From positions 1,984,001 to 2,048,000 of the forward strand of contig CM077116.1 of NCBI GenBank assembly GCA_039619475.1: 64,000 bases of DNA, written 5' to 3'. Positions 49,625 to 59,760 of the stretch are shown here, piece by piece. The DNA is from Icerya purchasi. Lineage: Eukaryota > Arthropoda > Insecta > Hemiptera > Monophlebidae. A program made the position numbers and the translations under genes. Position 1 is the first letter of the stretch; every line of letters starts with the position of its first letter. A model generated the notes under the pieces. It was not told where the DNA came from and made no database searches. It saw only the letters and a program-made list of their open reading frames with translations.

Positions 49625-51713
49625 GTGCGTCTCTTTCGATGATTTCCAGCAAAAATCAGCGTACTCGGTAGAAGTCATTAAATGCAGCGTCCAATTTGAA
49701 GCACTTACAAGTAGTATATACACTATATGATGAAGGTTTTCAGTATATTTTAAATCGATTTCGGTAAAAGTATATAATTGTGCGCATTTGTTCGAAAAAA
49801 AGCATGTTGAAGGCACATTGTAGCACGCTGGACCTTCAAGTCGATTATAATTTAGTTATTTTTCAATATTACCGCCGTGCCACCCTACTCTCATTAGTGC
49901 CGTTGGGTTTCTTAGTACATTGTGAACCTTCACAATCCATGGTACCTTATCAAGAGTATGAGACTTACTTTACTTTACTAAGTAATACCGACTCCCCTTT
50001 AATGTTATAAATGAAATCACCAATGGATACACTATTACGATAAAGCGTTCTAAAGATCTTGTTTCATTAAAGTCTGATTTTTGCTAAACCGTATATAGAG
50101 CTTCGAGTGTACTTATTTGGAGAAATTTCCAATCGATTGATAAATGATGCGTTAGGCTACTATTCAGGACTGTCGCCGAGTTACGCGCCGATATCTGACG
50201 GTGTTCGAAAATTTGCCGCAACACTGCTGGCTGGGGTGCTTTGACTGTATTCTCGGGGGGTGGGTGTGGGGTGTGGGGTAGGGGGGGCAAAACTTTTCCA
50301 CACTTTCGGCAGACTGTTAACTACATTTTTAAACGACGCGTTTAATTACGGTGCGAGAACGATATTAAGAAGCGATAGGCGATAAGCGCGGTCTGCGCTT
50401 TGATCGGTAACGGTAACTTTTCGATGAGAAATGAAAAAAAGTTGACGGTCGTCGATGGCGAATAAGTTATTACAGCAGCAACGGATAAAATTCATCGAGG
50501 TCTGCGAGTTGCTTTCATGCTGGCTGCCATTTTAAATTGTTGATTTAACGATACCGGCAGGCTAATTTTAATTTTTTCCCTGATAATCGGATGGCAGATT
50601 AATACGATCGCAGATCGCCGAGAAGGTTGAACCTGTTGCCAGTTTCTCGTTTAATGGTGTTTGCGCGTAGGAATTTAAAGCAGTTGCGCTGCCGTTTTAA
50701 TAAAGAGGAGAAACGGTTGTGCATAGCTAGTAATTATCAAGAAGAAGGGAATTATCGACTGCTGAGGCCGCCGCCGCCGCCGCGCCCGAGCAGCCGACTG
50801 CTCTTATGATTGAAGAAATGTTGCACATCAATCGATTATTTCCTATCGTGCTGAACAGCTATCGGACAACGCCTGGACACGGACCTGGACGCGACATCTA
50901 GTATAACTCCGCCGACACATAATCTCCATATCCTCATTTGACTGCGGCCCGGCCGTCCGCGGAACCGTAGCCGCTTTCTATTGTACGCGAACCGGCAACT
51001 CTGTTATTATTATTCTGCACCACCTCTGCATCGGTTCGGTTGCATTTCGTAATTACCGCTGCGAATGCACATGGCGCGCACCCTACTAAGCCGCGTGTTC
51101 CTCTTCGAATGTGCTGGGGCCGTCTCTTCATCATAAAAGGTACTAAAAGAAATATTAATTGGCTAGTCGGAAAAGCAATTATAAGCAATCACGCGCACAC
51201 TGGCGCACACTCGAGCCCGCCACACGGATTAGCGCCTATCACGATTCCGGCTCTCCGGCTCGCCGTTTCGGACGCATCTCCAGCGCTGCCTCGACTTGCA
51301 CCGGTCGCCGCTAATTGGAATAATCGGCGATGACACGCACCGTCGCTGACAAAAACGGTCGCCTCTTGCCACCGCCACTGATTGCATGCCGATATTTTTC
51401 AATAATCGCCTCTTTTGTTGCGCCCGAACTCACCGGTGCCGCTTTATTCTGCGAATTATCACGGGGAACAACGGTGGGCATACGCCAAATTCCTTTTCCC
51501 TCGCGAGCCCTATCACTCTGTTCCCAAACGGGTAGCGGGTTGTCACAGTCCCCGACGACTCTACGTTCCCCTCCGAATAAAACCAGCCCCGCAACACTGG
51601 TATTGGTCGACCAGCTTTTTATTCGGAACGAACAGACGGACGTTAGCTGGAAAATTTTTCCACCTTATCAGCAAATTTTCAGAATTCGATTTATTATTCG
51701 CTACTTCTTGTTT

Positions 51714-51714
<1 letters not shown>

Positions 51715-51744
<30 letters not shown>
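51715..51744. repeat. (CT)15 microsatellite
   Basis: Pure CT run about 300 bases upstream of exon C; it opens Ser-Leu frames that are not genes. Confidence 0.95.
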
Positions 51745-51745
<1 letters not shown>

Positions 51746-52048
51746 ATCTTCCAGCATATTTCGTATTGCCTTAAAGCTGCTGTTTAGTGCTTTTTTTTTT
51801 TTTAAACAACAGGGTCGTCCCTCGGTAATGTGTTAATACACATTTCCGCATAATCGTAAGTGCGTTATTTTTCGAATATTTAATCGAATCTAATGCTGTC
51901 AGCTTTATCGTTTTCAAGAATAAACTGAAGGGGATACACTTTTCCGGTATCTTTGTCGGGTTAGCTGTAGAGATTAACTAAACTAAAGCCGGCGGCCCGT
52001 AATGGATTATAACGATTTAATGTTTACATTTTTTATTTATTTTTTCAG

Positions 52049-52224
52049 CTAATGCGATGGTCAGATACTTCGTAATTCACGGCGATCCGGAGGGCTATTT
52101 TTCGATAGATCCGTTAAGTGGCACTGTTAAAGTGACTTCCGTGCTGGACCGCGAGAAACACCATTACCTGCTGTTGAACATTCAAGCGACTTACGGCACA
52201 ACATCTGATTTAGCATTTACTCAG
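52049..52224 (+). CDS. ds: dachsous internal exon C (EC repeat, central part)
   Basis: This exon completes split codon 232 (Ala) and encodes residues 233-290, ending in phase 0. It continues the repeat opened at the end of exon B with MVRYFVIHGDPEGYFSID, then SGTVKV, VLDRE (263-267) and LLLNIQATYG. Just before this, where most EC repeats have an acidic DxD motif, the sequence is STPQSANA, so this repeat lacks that calcium ligand set. The GDPxGYFSI block and LLNIQAT strand are, from memory, typical of this Dachsous repeat. The acceptor is TTTTTTCAG and the donor is GTAAAT. It is the shortest exon seen and lies 15.7 kb downstream of exon B. Phase agreement on both sides supports it as a real exon and not a pseudogene fragment. 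Confidence 0.88.
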
Positions 52225-53297
52225 GTAAATTTCTTTACTTTAAATTGGCAATTACGCATTTCCGCGATAAAATCATATTCACCGAACCATAAAATTTTAC
52301 TTTTACCTTAATCGAAATGGTCATTATTTTTCGGTGACCCCTTCATATGGGGACAATGCGAGTAAACTACTCGATATCAGCTAGTATTGAAATGCAATAG
52401 CTTTCTCTGTGTCCGGTGTAATATCAGTCCGTCGCTGTATTACCGGTATGCGCGTAATAATTCACTTTGATTCAGTCCCGGTTGATTTCGACTTCACCAG
52501 CGCGGTGTACGATGCGTGAATTATTAAGTGACACTTCGAAAATATTAAATAAGAATCGAAACTTAATCTGCACGAAAATCGGGGGGGCGAACGTTTTGTC
52601 GAACGTTCGATATTACAATGAACCGTAATCACGCGTTGTACAGTTTGATCATTGATCCACGTACGGTACACACATGCAACATACGTTTGCCTGATCAGTC
52701 GTCTAATTCAAACGTTCATTACGAGTGCTTGCATAAAAGTCGAATTTCGACCGTTGAACGATTTTTACGAATCTTCTTAAAATTGAATGAGAAAAAAAAG
52801 GGAACGGTTTCTTATCTTCTCTTATCAACATATTTAGCAAATATGTGTATATCCATCGACGGCGAAAAGCGATTGACATATGTATAAAAGTTCTTTTAAA
52901 AACTAGACATGAAAAAAGGCGCCGAAGAATCCGCTTTCGGCATCTGCCTTATATTCCGGAGGAGTTTTATTTCCTAGCGAAAGATCACCGTACGCAGGAT
53001 AGTTAGTGTTTCGGACTTGCAAAATTCCAATTCAGTTCGAATAGATGAGCGTGAAAATGAACGGTTCTTATTTGACGCGTTTTATTGAACTACTGTAAGT
53101 TCGATTCTATCCAAATTCTTCGAAAGAAAAGTGTTATAGAAAAGTTTTGCGCATTTTAGAATAACAGAAATAATTTCTCTGACCTTTTCATTTTTGCGTT
53201 ACTAATGCAAAGCACTGAATTTTTTATTTTACTAGCATCCTAGATTTTAGGAGGGGTGGATGGACGGTTTGGGACACCACACACACACACATATATA

Positions 53298-53565
53298 TTA
53301 ATTACAACGTAATTCTTAGGCTACCCCCATTCAAAAAAATGTCCCAATTTTATGTAACGTTTGTTATATTTTATAGGATTTTTGTTATTGTTATTTAAAA
53401 AATGTCACAATTTTATGTAAGGAAATATGTAACGAAAAATTTAATGAAACAATATCTTAATATTATATAATGAAAATTAAATGTTAGGATGATAGGATTT
53501 TTGTGATTATGTTTTGATGTTTTGTTTTTCTTTTTGTGTTGATGCCAGTAAGAATTGCGTTGTAA
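53298..53565 (+). repeat. Dispersed inverted-repeat element, copy 3
   Basis: 268 bases, starting TTAATTACAACGTAATTCTTA-like and ending in TAAGAATTGCGTTGTAA, so the ends are inverted copies over about 17 bases with one mismatch. It is close in sequence and length to 6173-6439, and both contain the word GTCCCAATTTTATGTAACG near the left end and GTGTTGATGCCAG just before the right end. Similarity to copy 2 continues for about 65 bases past the right end, so the true mobile unit may be larger. Confidence 0.8.
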
Positions 53566-53579
53566 ATTTTGATAATTTT

Positions 53580-53783
53580 ATACGAAGTATAGAAGAGAAA
53601 GAGACAGAAATGAAAGCAAGAGGGGTCAAGGGACACGGCCCCTTGCGAGGCCAAAATGGCCGAATTTATATATATATATATATATGTAAACTCGGCCTTT
53701 TATACCTCTTAAGCGGCTGTGTTTTTTGACCCCGCCTGTGGACAACCCAGGACCACAAGCTTCGTCACTTCTATACTTCGTAT
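53580..53783. repeat. Large imperfect palindrome (foldback hairpin)
   Basis: Outer arms of 16 bases match perfectly: ATACGAAGTATAGAAG at 53580-53595 and its reverse complement at 53768-53783. Further inside, GGGGTCAA pairs with TTGACCCC, and GGCCGAATTTA with the GTAAACTCGGCC side. The centre is a TA repeat at about 53667-53685. The whole 204 bases can fold on itself with interior mismatches. Confidence 0.8.
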
Positions 53784-53870
53784 GGAACGAGGTAAAATTG
53801 ACAACGTCAAGTAATCAATTTTAACTGTATTTATTAATTAAACTCATTGTTTATGTATATTCACAGCAAA

Positions 53871-54020
53871 TAAATTTTTAACACGTAATTAAAACAATTA
53901 TATATAATTTTTATCCCCGACGCGTTTCGAAGCTAACACTTCATGTTCACGGGAGAGCTTCGGAACTCGTCGGGGATAAAAATTATATACAACTGTTTTA
54001 ATTACGTGTTAAAAATTTAT
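53871..54020. repeat. Near-perfect palindrome with hammerhead-like motif
   Basis: Arms of about 63 bases are inverted copies with roughly five mismatches. They run from TAAATTTTTAACACGTAATT at the outside to GTTTCGAAGCT at the inside, around a loop of about 21 bases. On the minus strand the inner part reads ATGAAGTGTTAGCTTCGAAA followed by CGCGTCGGGG. This resembles the second half of the hammerhead ribozymes found in Penelope-like elements: a short stem closed by GAAG/CTTC, then GAAAC. The upstream core should read CUGAUGA. Here it is GAACATGA, so catalysis is doubtful. Confidence 0.7.
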
Positions 54021-54120
54021 TTTAATCAATTTTGCCGGTACTTTGTTTTCTTAAATAAGAATGAGGTTGTTATTTCCTAGCAATCCATTTTGTCGATACT
54101 TAATCTTCTTATATATGCAA

Positions 54121-54193
54121 TATACGTAACGTTTTGGGACAAAATAAGTGATGGGGGTCAAGATAAGAATGACGTTGTCATTAATATATATAT
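54121..54193 (-). repeat. Inverted left-end fragment, copy 4
   Basis: On the minus strand this reads TATATATTAATGACAACGTC, then ATTCTTATCTTGACCCCCAT, then TTGTCCCAAAACGTTACG. It is a diverged copy of the left end of copies 1-3 in the opposite orientation. It forms the right border of the composite at 53291-54193. Confidence 0.6.
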
Positions 54194-55711
54194 GCATGTG
54201 TATCGGAGTACAACATTTATTTATGTAATATACGTAAACACACACACACACACATATACGCATATATATTTTTTTTACAAAAAACAAAATATTAAAACAT
54301 AGTTTGGCTTTTTATCTGCCGAAAATATACCTCCATGTTCGATATTACCAACTACTTTTATCCGTTACTAGTAGAAACATCGCCTACGATACCAGTATAT
54401 CAGAAACTTTACTTTTCTAGAAGGTGCAGAGACAGATTAACACTTTAATGGTATAGGACACAAGATTTTGCTAGAAAACGGGCATAGGTTTGTAAAGCGT
54501 TCGAATAAGGACGCCGTATCAATTATTGAAGCGGCTGTGTGGTGAAAACAGAACGGGAAATAATAGCGTGCGTGCAAGAACGCGACCGCTACCGGAAGAT
54601 GCGCCAATAACCTGCCCAGGCTCTTTATACTCCACAGGTACCGTCCTGGTTAGCCGCGAAACTTGACTGAAGTTTATCGATCAAATTCAGCATTTCAGTG
54701 AACAACTGAAAAAGACACCGCGGAACAATTGTATTTTTGTACGATATCAGCTAATAAGAAGGAATAACGCATGAAGAAGGAACAACCAGGTTATATGAGA
54801 GGCGCAAAAAGGAGTGAGAAGATCGAATGGCAGCAAATTGATGTAGAGTAGAACGCTTAACATGATGGCTTCGGACAACTGAAAGGAAGGTAATAAAGAG
54901 CGAAAACGAGGAAAAGATAATAGGCTATGGCTTTTAAGGATGTAGGCGAATAATGGACAAAAAACATTAGAACGGCGAACGGAAGGAACCACACGGATTA
55001 AGTTGTTAGGAACACATAAAAATCCGGTATGTTTTATTCAGAGGATGGAGAGTAAAGGATATCCCGTAAGAAAGGAAGCGTGAAGAAGCAGTAAACTAAG
55101 GCGAACGATCATATATCTGGTCGGAAAGTGAATTTCCATCGGTAATTCGACTAAACTCCGGAACCGAGCGGTTTGAAAAATTTGACGAATTTTAAAACCT
55201 TCGCGATGATCAGAAATTCGAGAACAGCTTATGTATCGTTATGAATTCGATGGAAAGCGCGTAAGAAACAAAACTGTCACTAGTTGCAACAGGAATTATC
55301 CAGACTGTAGAGGCGCACGAAATTTCCACAAACCCCATTAATCCTCGGTGATTGATTCTTTAAAGAACGCAATTAAGCGGAATCGTTAATTCGACATTGT
55401 CGCATTGTATTTTGTCTACACTGCTTCGGTTTTCCCTGAAATTACGAGGAAACGTGTAAGGAAGTTGACCGAATAGCCTGACTTGTAATTACAACTTTTT
55501 TATAATCCACTGTGGGTGTTTTTTGTCCCATTTTTTTTTTTCTTTGGTTTTCTATTTTGAAATCAAACCAACATTACGCTCGACCGTTAGATTAAGCGTT
55601 ATGGTATACGATCGTTTAAATCTCGACATACTAATATACGTTTTGCGCGGGAATTTAAGAAGCGAGAAGATTTAATTCGGTTTTCCTTTGTTTTCTCTGT
55701 CAATCAATCAG

Positions 55712-56161
55712 GCATTGATTATCGTGGAAGACAAAAATGATAACGCTCCCGAATTCGAAAGCAGTACCGTACGAATTTCGGTTCCGGAGAATACGCCGAT
55801 AGGGGTGCCGATATACGTGGCTCGCGCGGCGGACCAGGACTCCGGATCGAACGGAGTGATTCATTATTATCTGAACGCGGCGAGTCCGACGCCGGCGAGT
55901 AGCGTAGGTGGCCGGATAGCGGACAGTTCGTTATTTAAGGTGAACAAAGCTGACGGATCGCTGGTTCTTTGCTCCGGTCTGGACTACGAGAGCAATCAGC
56001 GCCACAACCTATTGATCATTGCTACCGATGACGGACAGCCTACGCTCACTTCGAACATAACCGTTCTGCTGGAGGTGCAAGATGTTAATGATAATTCCCC
56101 GGTTTTCGAACGTTCCGAATATCAAGTTACCGTATCCGAATCGTTGCCGAATAACTCGAAG
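55712..56161 (+). CDS. ds: dachsous internal exon D (complete EC repeat)
   Basis: Exactly 150 codons (residues 291-440), phase 0 at both ends. It opens with VEDKNDNAPEF (linker DKNDN, 297-301), which ends the repeat of exon C. A full EC repeat follows: VRISVPENTPIGVPIY, ADQDSGSNG (DxD at 331-333), LDYESNQRH (380-383), IIATDDG and linker DVNDN (414-418). The exon then starts a fifth repeat with VFERSEYQVTVSES. The acceptor is CAATCAATCAG and the donor is GTGAGT. A Ser/Ala/Pro-rich insert of about 15 residues (near 346-362) sits between YYLN and SLFKV, where EC repeats usually have a short loop. The NIT at 405-407 is a possible glycosylation site. The PEFxxxxVRISVPE block matches insect Dachsous as I recall it. 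The following exon is beyond the window. Confidence 0.92.
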
Positions 56162-56684
56162 GTGAGTACCAACCTGGTCACTATACACACATACAATACT
56201 ATACAATACAATATATAATAATATATAATATACACGTATATGTGTATCTCTGTTAATTGCATGTACAAGAGTAAAAACGCCCCTGAATCTGGGCACTGGC
56301 TGGACTTTTTTTGTCGCTTTCAGCGTCGAATTGCGTGTCTGCCAACTAGAACGTGTAGTAAAGCTTCGATATTAAATAATCTCGAAGCCACGTTGCGTTG
56401 ATTGCGTGCCGGCTTTAGAGTTGCTGAACAAATCGTGGAATTCCAAATGGTGCGTAAGCTCGGAAAGCTGAATACGAATTCTGTTGATTTTATCCTAATT
56501 GCAGCCTGAATAACGAAACAATTATTTCTGTTGGCCTACACTGTTCGCTATGCATATGTATATCTTTATACACGTTCTAATCGATATTGCATGAGGCGTT
56601 CACGAAAAATACTTCGCTAAGGAGCCCGCGATATTTGTTAAAACGGGAACGATTGTTACTATGTAGATATTAATTAAAACAGGC

Positions 56685-56880
56685 GACTGGTTAGCTCCGG
56701 TGGTAATAGAATTCCTGTACCGATATGAAGATTTGACGAATAGGAGAAATTTTCTAGCCAATCACCCTAACGCGCCCGGTTAGAACCAGGGGCTCGAATC
56801 ATCGCACATTGAGAACACGCGAAAATTTCACTCGCGCCAGATCGAGACGCCTAAAAAAGAAAACAACCAAAAAATGGAAA
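56685..56880 (+). repeat. Possible tRNA-derived SINE remnant
   Basis: 56687-56710 resembles a D-arm/A-box (CTGGTTAGCTCCGGTGGTAA). After an apparent insert of about 60 bases come an anticodon-arm-like CGCCCGGTTAGAACCAGGGG and a B-box-like GGCTCGAATCATCG (about 56774-56806). An A-rich stretch follows near 56851-56880. The pieces are in tRNA order but too far apart for a working tRNA gene. No second copy was seen in this window, so SINE status is inference. Confidence 0.35.
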
Positions 56881-58984
56881 AATTTCTACAACTATTAATG
56901 TCGTCTCTACCATTCCGGTGAAGTCTTTTTCCTTTTAGTCAGCCGACATTCAGTATTTAACAACATCTGTTGTTTTATGTTCAAAGAAGCCGCCCGTATA
57001 TTTTTGTAATATTTGATTTTCTGTACATATATACCGGTTACCAGCCTGGGTGCTTAGAAATTTGATGAATTCTCAGCCAGTCCGTCCGGAGAAGATTTTT
57101 TCATCGCTTCAATAAAAAAAAAAAAAATGAAGGAAATTACACTTTTTTTAAAATTTGTTAATCACTCTAAATGTACACTTCGGTAACAGGCGCGCCCGTA
57201 GGAGTACTCCTCAGCCGGCCAATAGCGAAAGATACTTTTTGCCTATAGAAAACAACACACTTCATTATTAAAACTGGGACATAATTACGTTTTTAAAGAA
57301 CTTTTGGTACAAATTTTATAATAAAAATATCACAAATTACATTACCAGAGCTTATTTTCAACGATACGAATCGTAATTTCCAATAATTTTATTTCTGCCG
57401 AAAATCGAAGGTCGCCTCTTTTTTATTTCATAAAGAATTTATGGGGAAAAAAAGTGGAATTTTTTCCATAAATGGGGCCGATTTTACTTTTTAACCTGTT
57501 CTATGCTTTTTTCCTTTTCAAATTCTCTAGACAGCGGCGTCCCGCCCTCCACCCACTGTTAGTGTGCGCCCATGACTGCTTTTAAGACACCGGAACACGT
57601 AGTGATTTCAAAGTATTAATTTTTGAAAAATCGGTAATTTTCCAATTGAAATCCGTTAAACACTGAAAAACGTTTGGCGAGAAGCGTATTTTTCGGGTTT
57701 TTTTTTTTTTCCCTATTCAAACCATATTCTCTTCGTCTTATTGCTTTAGAATATATTTCTATTTCGTAAGCGCGCTGCCGTTACTGCTAAGTAAGACGGT
57801 GGGTGCGTGTTAACAAGTTCTCCGCATCTTCCTTATATATTGTATATTTCGAATCGGGCATGATTGGGAAAAAGGATTCTGAAACTAACGGTTTGTTAAA
57901 GAAGTAAAAACGTTGCCGGAATAAGCGTAGAAAGGAGGGGGGTGTAGGAAAAGTAAATAAGCAGTAGATGGAGAAATGAGCCAAAAACTGATAATTACTA
58001 CGAATTGATTCGATCGAATTCTTATTAGACACAGCTTGCGATACGTTTTTTTTTCTTTGTTTTTTTGTTGTTTATTTTTTCCTGTAGAATATTATAAACT
58101 TGCTTCGGGATTATAGATTAACTGCAGTGCAACATATAAGTATGTTGAATTCCATCTTATAAGTGGAATTATAAACGTTTAATTAATCGAATGTGTTACA
58201 CGCAAGTACTCATTTGTGGTTTCCCCGAGCATGACAATAAATTTTATGTTCATGCATAGAAGAATTATTAATTTCCATCGAACACTTTATTAATGCGATT
58301 ATACCGGATGTTGTATTAACAAAAAATTTTTGTCCTCGAAACAAATAACAACCTTAACAAGAAACGCAGCAGTCAAACTGTCATACGATGACGAAGAAAC
58401 GGCAAAGCGGCGATGCGACCATGTCATACCGCAAATTACTCATAGCGGAATGTAGATATCGAGTAACAAGTTGAGAACGGGCACAAAAATGGAAAGTAAT
58501 CGCTAATAAGAGTTTCGCGGTCTGTAAGAACTACGCATCCAGGTCGGAACCGAATATATAATTTATCGGTTTATCGAATGAAGGCGTCACAGTATTCCAC
58601 TACATAATTATTTACTTTCCATACGATTATAGTTACTATTTCGCTTTTGACAAGAACATGTCCTATAGTTGGCTCAATTTAAAATTTTTGTCAGTCACGA
58701 AAAAATTTTACAATAATTTTCGCAACCACTAAAACTACCTTGAACGTTTGTGACGAAATCTTTTACAATTTGTCGAAAAAGTAATTGAAGGGCTCCGAAT
58801 AAGAAGGACCCCTTCAAAAACTAAGTCATTTTATACTTTTTGTCAAAAAGTAACAAAACAAAAGGTTGCGGGTCAATTAGTTAAAGAACAACATTGACGA
58901 TAAAAAATAGCACGTTTATTTTTGTTCTTCTTAAGAAAAGCCCCAATATACATACAGTACTTGCCGGCAACGAGCATTTCAGTC

Positions 58985-59760
58985 AAAAACCTAACCCGAA
59001 ACTGATTTTTATGGCGGAAGAGGCTAAACAACTGCAACTATTCTCCGTGCGGAGTATGTTATCTAGCGGGCAAAAAACGAGTGAAACAGTTCATTCTTTT
59101 TTCGACTGTAGAACAGATAAAGTATAGCAATACGAACCGAGACGCAGTTGTATGAACACAGTGTAGTTAAAATTCGCATACAGCCGTTTTATAGTACACA
59201 TTCGCATAAGAAATTTCACACAAAAAATCGTTTACTCGCTGTCTGATTCGTCGTCAGCATCTGCAGGCTCCTTCTCAAAGTACCGTCTTCGCAAAAAAAT
59301 TACCCATCCTTTCGAGCCACTTTTCGAAAAAGGGATGTTTCACAACCATATTGTGGTAAACGTTTTATGCCATCGCAATATTATGACCCCTTACTTAAAC
59401 TTTCCGTACCGTACGCAGCTGAGCTTTCTTGAACGGTGTCCACCGGCGATAATTTTCTTCGAACACAATAACGAATTGCACATGCTTTTTTTGATTATCA
59501 ACTGATAAGCGCGCAGTACATAGCCTGTATGCGAATTTTAACTACACTTCGTTCAGACAGCTCTGTATCTTGAAGTTCCTATTGCTACAATGGCGCTCGT
59601 TATTTATTCTGCTGTCGGAGAAAGAATGAACTTCATGATTCACTCGTTTTTTGCCCGCTATATAGCATCGTATGGGCAGTTGTTTTGGCCCTCCCATTGT
59701 ACTTTTTTCTTTTTGCAGCCGAACCAGAAATTTGAAGCGCGGAATTTTTTCTGGCACTAA
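58985..59760 (-). mobile_element. Mariner-like deletion derivative with long inverted repeats
   Basis: Two diverged arms of about 200 bases (roughly 58985-59184 and 59525-59735) are inverted copies of each other. They include a perfect 21-base match (59064-59084 with 59640-59660, containing AGCGGGCAAAAAACGAG) and a perfect 23-base match (59161-59183 with 59525-59547). Between the arms, the minus strand reads AIRYCVRRKLSPVDTVQESS and then AAYGTESLSKG, followed after a frame shift by ILRWHKTF. This resembles the N-terminal helix-turn-helix of mariner transposases. Further along come HPFFEKWLERMGNFF and, after another shift, RRRYFEKEPADADDESDSE and a stop at 59232-59234, which may be the C-terminus. 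The catalytic D,D,D region is deleted. Classical mariners have short ends of about 30 bases, so the long arms are unusual. Confidence 0.6.

Larger units (their letters stand above)
36333..52048 (+). other. dachsous intron of 15.7 kb (phase 1)
   Basis: Bounded by GTGAGT and TTTTTTCAG, it splits an Ala codon. The first 4 kb are AT-rich with long A and T runs (for example 37218-37238 and 38875-38898). GC-richer patches lie at about 40200-41500, 42950-43950, 48550-49020 and 50350-51650. It carries the truncated LINE at 44135-45263, a C12 run at 45736-45747, two copies of a dispersed repeat head near 47384 and 49571, an AAT-rich tract at 49037-49117 and a CT repeat at 51715-51744. No exon or nested host gene is supported. 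Confidence 0.8.
53291..54193. mobile_element. Composite nested-palindrome element
   Basis: The left end (53291-53360, beginning in TATATATTAATTACAACGTA) recurs in inverted, diverged form at 54125-54193. Recognisable shared pieces are TAATKACAACGT, ATTCTTA, ACCCCCAT and TGTCCCAA. Inside these ends are an inverted-repeat unit at 53298-53565, a palindrome at 53580-53783 and a second palindrome at about 53871-54018. No reading frame of note occurs. The two ends are flanked by TA/CA simple repeats, so no target duplication can be read. It may be a foldback or MITE-type element, or several elements nested together. Confidence 0.6.
52225..55711 (+). other. dachsous intron of 3.5 kb (phase 0)
   Basis: Bounded by GTAAAT and CAATCAATCAG. 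About a quarter of it is the nested inverted-repeat element at 53291-54193. The stretch 54680-55100 is purine-rich on the + strand without recognisable content. The remainder shows nothing I can identify. Confidence 0.8.

Noticed and set aside
51330..51774. Two overlapping + strand open frames of 119 and 138 residues
   Set aside because: Both run into the CT microsatellite, give low-complexity Ser-Leu tails and match no family I recognise. The GC-rich composition lengthens chance frames.
56685..56810. Intact tRNA gene
   Set aside because: The D-arm-like and anticodon-arm-like parts are separated by about 60 bases and no acceptor stem is visible.
58894..59127. Open frame of 77 residues on the + strand, with a similar one at 59542-59757 on the minus strand
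   Set aside because: Their resemblance arises because they lie in the inverted arms of one element; neither looks like a real protein.
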